This document shows, piece by piece, positions 29,331-33,155 of a stretch of 33,155 nucleotides of DNA. This DNA is from JAGQTE01 sp964648005 (GTDB lineage Bacteria > Actinomycetota > Acidimicrobiia > Acidimicrobiales > Acidimicrobilacustridaceae). The notes under the pieces are model-generated. The model had not been told where the DNA came from. It worked only from the letters and a program-made list of their open reading frames with translations, and made no database searches. The stretch is from assembly GCA_964648005.1 (NCBI GenBank), contig CAZYKR010000010.1:1-33155 (forward strand). The letters are read 5' to 3'. The translations under genes and the position numbers were made by a program. Every line of letters begins with the position of its first letter. Position 1 is the stretch's first letter.

Positions 29331-30599
29331 ATGCCCACCCCCGACGAGCCGGCCCAGGGCGAGGAGCCGGCAGGCGACCTCCCGCCGCGCGCTCCCGGCG
29401 CGGGCGACCGCGTGGTGCTCGACGTCTCGAGCGTCGTCGCGGGTGGTGACGGCCTGGCGCGCGCACCCGACGGGATGGTCGTGTTCGTGCCCGGAGCCCT
29501 GCCGGGCGAACAGGTGCGGGCCGAGATCGTCGAGCGCAAGGCGCGCCACGCACGAGCGGAGCTGCTCGAGGTGGTGGTGCCGTCGCCTGACCGCGCCACG
29601 CCACCGTGCCGCTACGTCGCCGCGGGCTGCGGTGGCTGCGATCTCCAGCACGCCGTGCCCGACGCCCAGCGCCGCCTCAAGGCCGAGGTGGTGGCGGACG
29701 CGCTGCGGCGCCTCGGCGGCATCGATGGCGTCGAGGTGGCTCCCGGCCCGGACCTGCCCACGACCCGGTTCCGCACCACGGTGCGCGCCGCCGTGCGTGC
29801 GGGGCGGACGGGCTTTCGTCGCCGGCGGTCGCACCAGGTGCTCGCCGTGGACGACTGCCTCGTGGCGCATCCACTCGCCGTCGAGGTGCTCGCCGGCACC
29901 TTCGGCGCGGCCGAGGAGGTGACGGTGCGAGTGGCGCCGGCGACCGGCGAGCGGCTCGTCGTCGTCGCCCCCGATGCTCGGGGGGTCGACGTGCCGGCCG
30001 ATGTGGTCGTGGCCGGTGCCGACGCGCTGGCGCGGGGGCAGCGTGCGGCCCTGCACGACGAGGTTGCCGGGCGCCGCTACCAGATCTCAGCCGGATCGTT
30101 CTTCCAGAGCCGGTCCGACGGCGCCGCGGCCCTGGTGGACGAGGTGCTCGCCGCGGGTGGCGACGAGCTGGCATCGGCGCGCTCGGTGGCCGACCTCTAC
30201 GGCGGGGTCGGGCTCTTCGGCGCCGCGATCGGGGCCATGGCGCACCGGCCTCGGGTCGTGCTCGTCGAGCGTGCGCGCAGCTCGTGTGCCGATGCCGCCG
30301 TGAACCTGTCCGGTCTCGACGCCGTCGTCCAACGCCGTCCGGTGGAGCGCTGGCGTCCGATGCCGGTCGACGTCGTGGTGGCCGATCCGGCTAGGGCCGG
30401 GTTGGGGCGACCCGGCGTCGACGTGATCGCCGGGACGGGCGCAGGCGTCGTCGTCCTCGTCAGCTGTGACGCCGCGGCCCTCGGCCGCGATGCCGGGTTG
30501 CTCGTCGAGGCGGGCTATCGGCTCGAGCGCGCCACGACGGTGGACCTGTTCCCGCACACCCACCACATCGAGGTCGTGACGCGGTTCGTCCGCCGCTGA
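29331..30599 (+). CDS. TrmA/RlmD-like 23S rRNA or tRNA (uracil-5-)-methyltransferase
   Basis: A 422-aa RNA m5U methyltransferase. An N-terminal TRAM-like RNA-binding domain (RVVLDVSSVVAGGDGLAR ... VPGALPGEQVRAEIV) is followed by the iron-sulfur cysteines CRYVAAGCGGC and a later Cys in VDDCLVAHP. The C-terminal SAM domain has QISAGSFFQSRSDGA, VADLYGGVGLFG, VVVADPARAGL and VVLVSCDAAALGRDAG with the catalytic Cys. The last Glu-containing part is HHIEVVTRF. The family methylates uracil-5 in rRNA or tRNA; which site cannot be told. It converges on the protease gene with a shared hairpin. Confidence 0.88.
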   Translation: MPTPDEPAQGEEPAGDLPPRAPGAGDRVVLDVSSVVAGGDGLARAPDGMVVFVPGALPGEQVRAEIVERKARHARAELLEVVVPSPDRATPPCRYVAAGCGGCDLQHAVPDAQRRLKAEVVADALRRLGGIDGVEVAPGPDLPTTRFRTTVRAAVRAGRTGFRRRRSHQVLAVDDCLVAHPLAVEVLAGTFGAAEEVTVRVAPATGERLVVVAPDARGVDVPADVVVAGADALARGQRAALHDEVAGRRYQISAGSFFQSRSDGAAALVDEVLAAGGDELASARSVADLYGGVGLFGAAIGAMAHRPRVVLVERARSSCADAAVNLSGLDAVVQRRPVERWRPMPVDVVVADPARAGLGRPGVDVIAGTGAGVVVLVSCDAAALGRDAGLLVEAGYRLERATTVDLFPHTHHIEVVTRFVRR

Positions 30600-30619
30600 C
30601 GCGCTCGACCCGGCGTCAG
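30596..30619. terminator. Short bidirectional terminator hairpin
   Basis: CTGACGC and GCGTCAG form a 7-bp stem with a 10-nt loop. It spans the stop codons of the convergent methyltransferase and protease genes. No T-run is present. Confidence 0.5.
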
Positions 30620-33147
30620 GCCGTCAACCAGCCGACCACGTCGACTACCACGTCGACCTGGCCCTGGGTGAGGCCCAACGTGACCTTGCCATCGGGGCCG
30701 ACGGGCGCGACCACGAGGTTGGCCGTGGCGCGGCCCGGCTCGTAGTTGACGACCGACGTGTTCAACACGGCGAACACCTCGTCCAGGGACAGGCCGGTCG
30801 GGGCGACCGTCAGGTGATGCGTCTCGGCGGCGTTGAGGGCGGTGACGTTGAGGATGACGGCGTCGATGCCGCCTCGGGGCACGCCGCTGTGGTTGCCCTG
30901 CACCTCGACGGTGAGGCCCCCCGGGCCGACGAGTGGCCCGACGGCCGGCGTGCCGAGGCCGGTCCGGGTGTCGAGGACCCGGGTGGGATCGGCCGGGACG
31001 AACCGGCCGGCCTCGGGTGACCCGGCGGTGGCATACCAGCAGCCCTGCAGGTCGGCGACGGCATCGGTGGCGCCGGCGTTGTTGAACACGGCCAGCTTCC
31101 CATCGGTGCCGATGAGGCTGGTCACCCCGTTGGGGACGTTGTGTCCCGGCGTGAGGTTGAGGTTCGACGTGCCCGGGAGCGGCGACGTGGCGGCATGCAC
31201 CGTGAGGTGGGTCGAGACGCCGGCGCCGGTCCCGGTGAGGTTGACGACGGCGGCGACGGCGCCGGGCTGCGGGCAGGCGGCGGCGACGTCGAAGGTGGCG
31301 GTGCCACCCGGCCCGATCGCCGCCGGTGCGCCGCTGCCGACACCCGTGCGGGTGTCGAGCACGCGCACCGGCAGGCGGGCGGCGTCGTAGCGCAGGCCGG
31401 TGGCAGCCTCGCCGCCGGCGTCCCAGGCGCCGAACAGGTCGACGACCACATGGACCGAACCGCTGTTGTTGCGGACCCGGATCGTCCCATCAGGTCCGAC
31501 CCGGGTCACGACCGCGTTGGCCCGGGTCTCGCCGCCGAGCACGTTGATGCTCGACGTCGCCGGCTCGGGGAAGCCGGCCCCCCACATCGTGAGGTGGGTC
31601 GGCGTCGACGCACCGACGGCGGTGAGATTGACCAGCACGCTGGTCGCCTCGCCGACCGGCAACCCGGTGGCGGGGGCGACGTCGAGGTCGACCCAGCCAC
31701 CCGGCCCGACCGGTGCGGCGACGCCCGATCCCGTGCCGTCTCGGGTATCGAGCACGCGCACCGGCTCGCGCAGGTGGAACGTCGGCGGTCGTGTGGACCG
31801 GTCCAGCGCCAGGCGGGGGGTCACAACCCCGTTGGCGGCGTCGCGCACCGGCACGCCGGTGCCGCGCAGCAGGCCGACCAGCTCGTCGACCGTGGCGTCG
31901 GGGTGCTGCTGTCCGAGCACGGCGAAGGCGCCTGCCACGTGCGGCGTCGCCATCGACGTGCCGCTCTTGGTGCCGAAGCCGCCACCGGGCACCGACGAGT
32001 TGGTGCTCACGCCTGGCGCCAGCAACGACAGGTGGGGCGCGCTGTTCGAGAAGCCGGCCACGTTGTCGGCCACATCGGTGGCGCCGACGCTGACGGTCGA
32101 GCTGATGCACGCCGGCATCTGGATGCCCTCCTTGGCCCCGTCGTTGCCCGAGGCAACCACCGTGGCGATGCCGGCCGCGCGCATGGCGTCGATCAGCGGC
32201 TTGCGGCCGTCGAAGTCGCACCAGCTCGGCAGCGGGAACCCGCCGAGGCTGAGGTTGACCGAGGCGATGTCGTGCGTGGCGCGCAGGTCGTAGACGAAGG
32301 CGAAGGCGCGGATGAGGTCGAAGTCGGTGACCCGCACGCACGGCGGGGTCTCGGTGCCACAGCCGGCGTCGAACCGGGAGAACACCTGGATGCTGATCAG
32401 GTTCGCCTCCGGGGCGACACCGCGGATGCCGACCCCGCTGCCGACGGCGATGCCGGCGACGTGTGTGCCGTGGGTGCACTTGTTGGCCAGCGGGCAGGGC
32501 GCCCCGGTGCCCGGTCCGGTCGCCTCGGTGACGTCCGGCCCCGGACATTGGCCGACGATGCCGGCGCCGTTGTCGGTGGTGAAGCAGGCCTCGGCGACGG
32601 TGCGACCGGCGAGGAACGGATGGTCGGTCTGGACCCCGGTGTCGAGCACCGCCACGGTCTGGCCGGCGCCCGTGTAGCCGAGATCGGCGGCGTCGTCGCC
32701 CCCGATCAGCGGGATCGACTGCGTGAGTGACGGGGCGCTCGCGCCGTTGGGGGTGATCGAGCGGACGTCGGGCCGGGCGGCGAGGGCGGCGAGCCCGTCG
32801 GCCGAGACCTCCATGGCGACGAGCGGCCAACCGTCGACGGTCTGGATCGACGCGGCATCGGCGGGCGGGACAGCTTCGGCGATGCCGATGCGGCTGGCGT
32901 CCAGGGAGCGTTCGGCGGCGTCGACGGCCCGGTCCGAGGCGAGGGCTGGAGCCGGGCTGGTGAGCTCGACGATGACCCGAGCACGCTCGCCGCGCTCGAC
33001 GGCGTGACGCACCCCTGGCTCGATCATGGGGCCGGGGCCGCGTGACGCATCGGCCGGCCTGGGCTGCGCCTCGACTGCGGTCGGCAGGACGAGGGCCACG
33101 ACCGCGAGCAGCGCCACGCCGAGCGCTGCCCGGCACCAGGTGCGCAA
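30616..33147 (-). CDS. Secreted subtilisin-like serine protease with three C-terminal surface domains
   Basis: An 843-codon S8 protease. A signal peptide (RAALGVALLAVVALVLPTAV) and an I9-type pro-region (RARVIVELTSP ... LAARPDVRSITPN) precede the catalytic domain. Its triad is Asp in TVAVLDTGVQ, His in CTHGTHVAGI and Ser in GTSMATPHVAG, with ASGND as the oxyanion region. Three copies of a domain of about 120 residues follow (roughly 31785-31415, 31380-31030 and 31005-30619). Each runs RVLDTR ... VNLTA ... N(L/I)N ... VVVDVxG. The same domain ends the protein at 13887. The first available start is TTG at 33147, but the frame stays open to the window edge, so the true start may lie outside. It probably acts at the cell surface. 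Confidence 0.88.
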   Translation of the reverse strand: MRTWCRAALGVALLAVVALVLPTAVEAQPRPADASRGPGPMIEPGVRHAVERGERARVIVELTSPAPALASDRAVDAAERSLDASRIGIAEAVPPADAASIQTVDGWPLVAMEVSADGLAALAARPDVRSITPNGASAPSLTQSIPLIGGDDAADLGYTGAGQTVAVLDTGVQTDHPFLAGRTVAEACFTTDNGAGIVGQCPGPDVTEATGPGTGAPCPLANKCTHGTHVAGIAVGSGVGIRGVAPEANLISIQVFSRFDAGCGTETPPCVRVTDFDLIRAFAFVYDLRATHDIASVNLSLGGFPLPSWCDFDGRKPLIDAMRAAGIATVVASGNDGAKEGIQMPACISSTVSVGATDVADNVAGFSNSAPHLSLLAPGVSTNSSVPGGGFGTKSGTSMATPHVAGAFAVLGQQHPDATVDELVGLLRGTGVPVRDAANGVVTPRLALDRSTRPPTFHLREPVRVLDTRDGTGSGVAAPVGPGGWVDLDVAPATGLPVGEATSVLVNLTAVGASTPTHLTMWGAGFPEPATSSINVLGGETRANAVVTRVGPDGTIRVRNNSGSVHVVVDLFGAWDAGGEAATGLRYDAARLPVRVLDTRTGVGSGAPAAIGPGGTATFDVAAACPQPGAVAAVVNLTGTGAGVSTHLTVHAATSPLPGTSNLNLTPGHNVPNGVTSLIGTDGKLAVFNNAGATDAVADLQGCWYATAGSPEAGRFVPADPTRVLDTRTGLGTPAVGPLVGPGGLTVEVQGNHSGVPRGGIDAVILNVTALNAAETHHLTVAPTGLSLDEVFAVLNTSVVNYEPGRATANLVVAPVGPDGKVTLGLTQGQVDVVVDVVGWLTA

Positions 33148-33155
33148 CGTGTCGG

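Noticed and set aside
1..33155. CRISPR array, prophage, toxin-antitoxin or defence island
   Set aside because: No regularly spaced repeats, phage structural genes or recognisable defence domains were found.

Overview
The window is GC-rich, gene-dense actinobacterial chromosome. Several features point to the class Acidimicrobiia (Ilumatobacter-like). These are a mycobacterial-type gene order (mec, cysM, murI, Rv1339-like, rph, rdgB), stacked DUF2510 repeats, many Ser/Thr-rich secreted proteins, and a shared C-terminal surface domain with the pattern RVLDTR ... VNLT ... VVVDVxG. This placement is inferred from content; no rRNA or marker phylogeny was possible.

Layout. 1-2084 (-): a large secreted beta-helix surface protein, cut by the window edge. 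2177-5826 (+): four overlapping genes (PIG-V-like mannosyltransferase, Dpm1-like GT2, YdjC/ChbG-like deacetylase, methyltransferase) that look like one glycan or glycolipid cassette. 5889-7815: a flavin/heme electron-transfer group, made of a tiny Ser/Thr-rich exported protein, a ferric-reductase-like membrane protein and a convergent ApbE flavin transferase. A structured promoter/hairpin element lies upstream of apbE. 8163-8876: a protein with four DUF2510 repeats. 8935-10284: an IS481-type insertion sequence with a 16-bp target duplication, inserted in a hairpin between convergent genes. 10336-11731 (-): NrtR-like regulator and a lipoprotein. 11800-13883 (+): an OafA-like acyltransferase preceded by a coupled 12-codon leader ORF. 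13887-15335 (-): a Tat-type surface protein.

15442-17172 holds the trans-translation genes ssrA (tmRNA) and smpB, with a small membrane protein between them, then a Mec-type JAMM peptidase. 17288-18280 is cysteine synthase. An L,D-transpeptidase and a CsoR/CstR-like repressor are divergent. An SGNH lipoprotein, murI, an Rv1339-like metallo-beta-lactamase protein, rph and rdgB follow. 23676-25766 holds a D-threonine-aldolase-like enzyme and a D-cysteine-desulfhydrase-like enzyme, transcribed divergently from a very compact symmetric promoter. The rest contains a lipoprotein, tRNA-Leu(UAG), clpP, a small membrane protein, rpe, a TrmA/RlmD-like RNA methyltransferase and a subtilisin-like protease carrying three surface domains.

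A recurring regulatory theme is visible. Many genes have a TANNNT -10 element 6-9 nt upstream of the start codon, which indicates leaderless or nearly leaderless transcripts. Two divergent pairs have mirror-image -10 boxes. The most interesting items are the CsoR paralogue lacking its copper histidine, the bidirectional promoters, the coupled leader ORF, the candidate small RNA/attenuator before apbE, the IS in a palindrome, and the mec-cysM locus without cysO. I saw no CRISPR array, prophage or obvious defence system.
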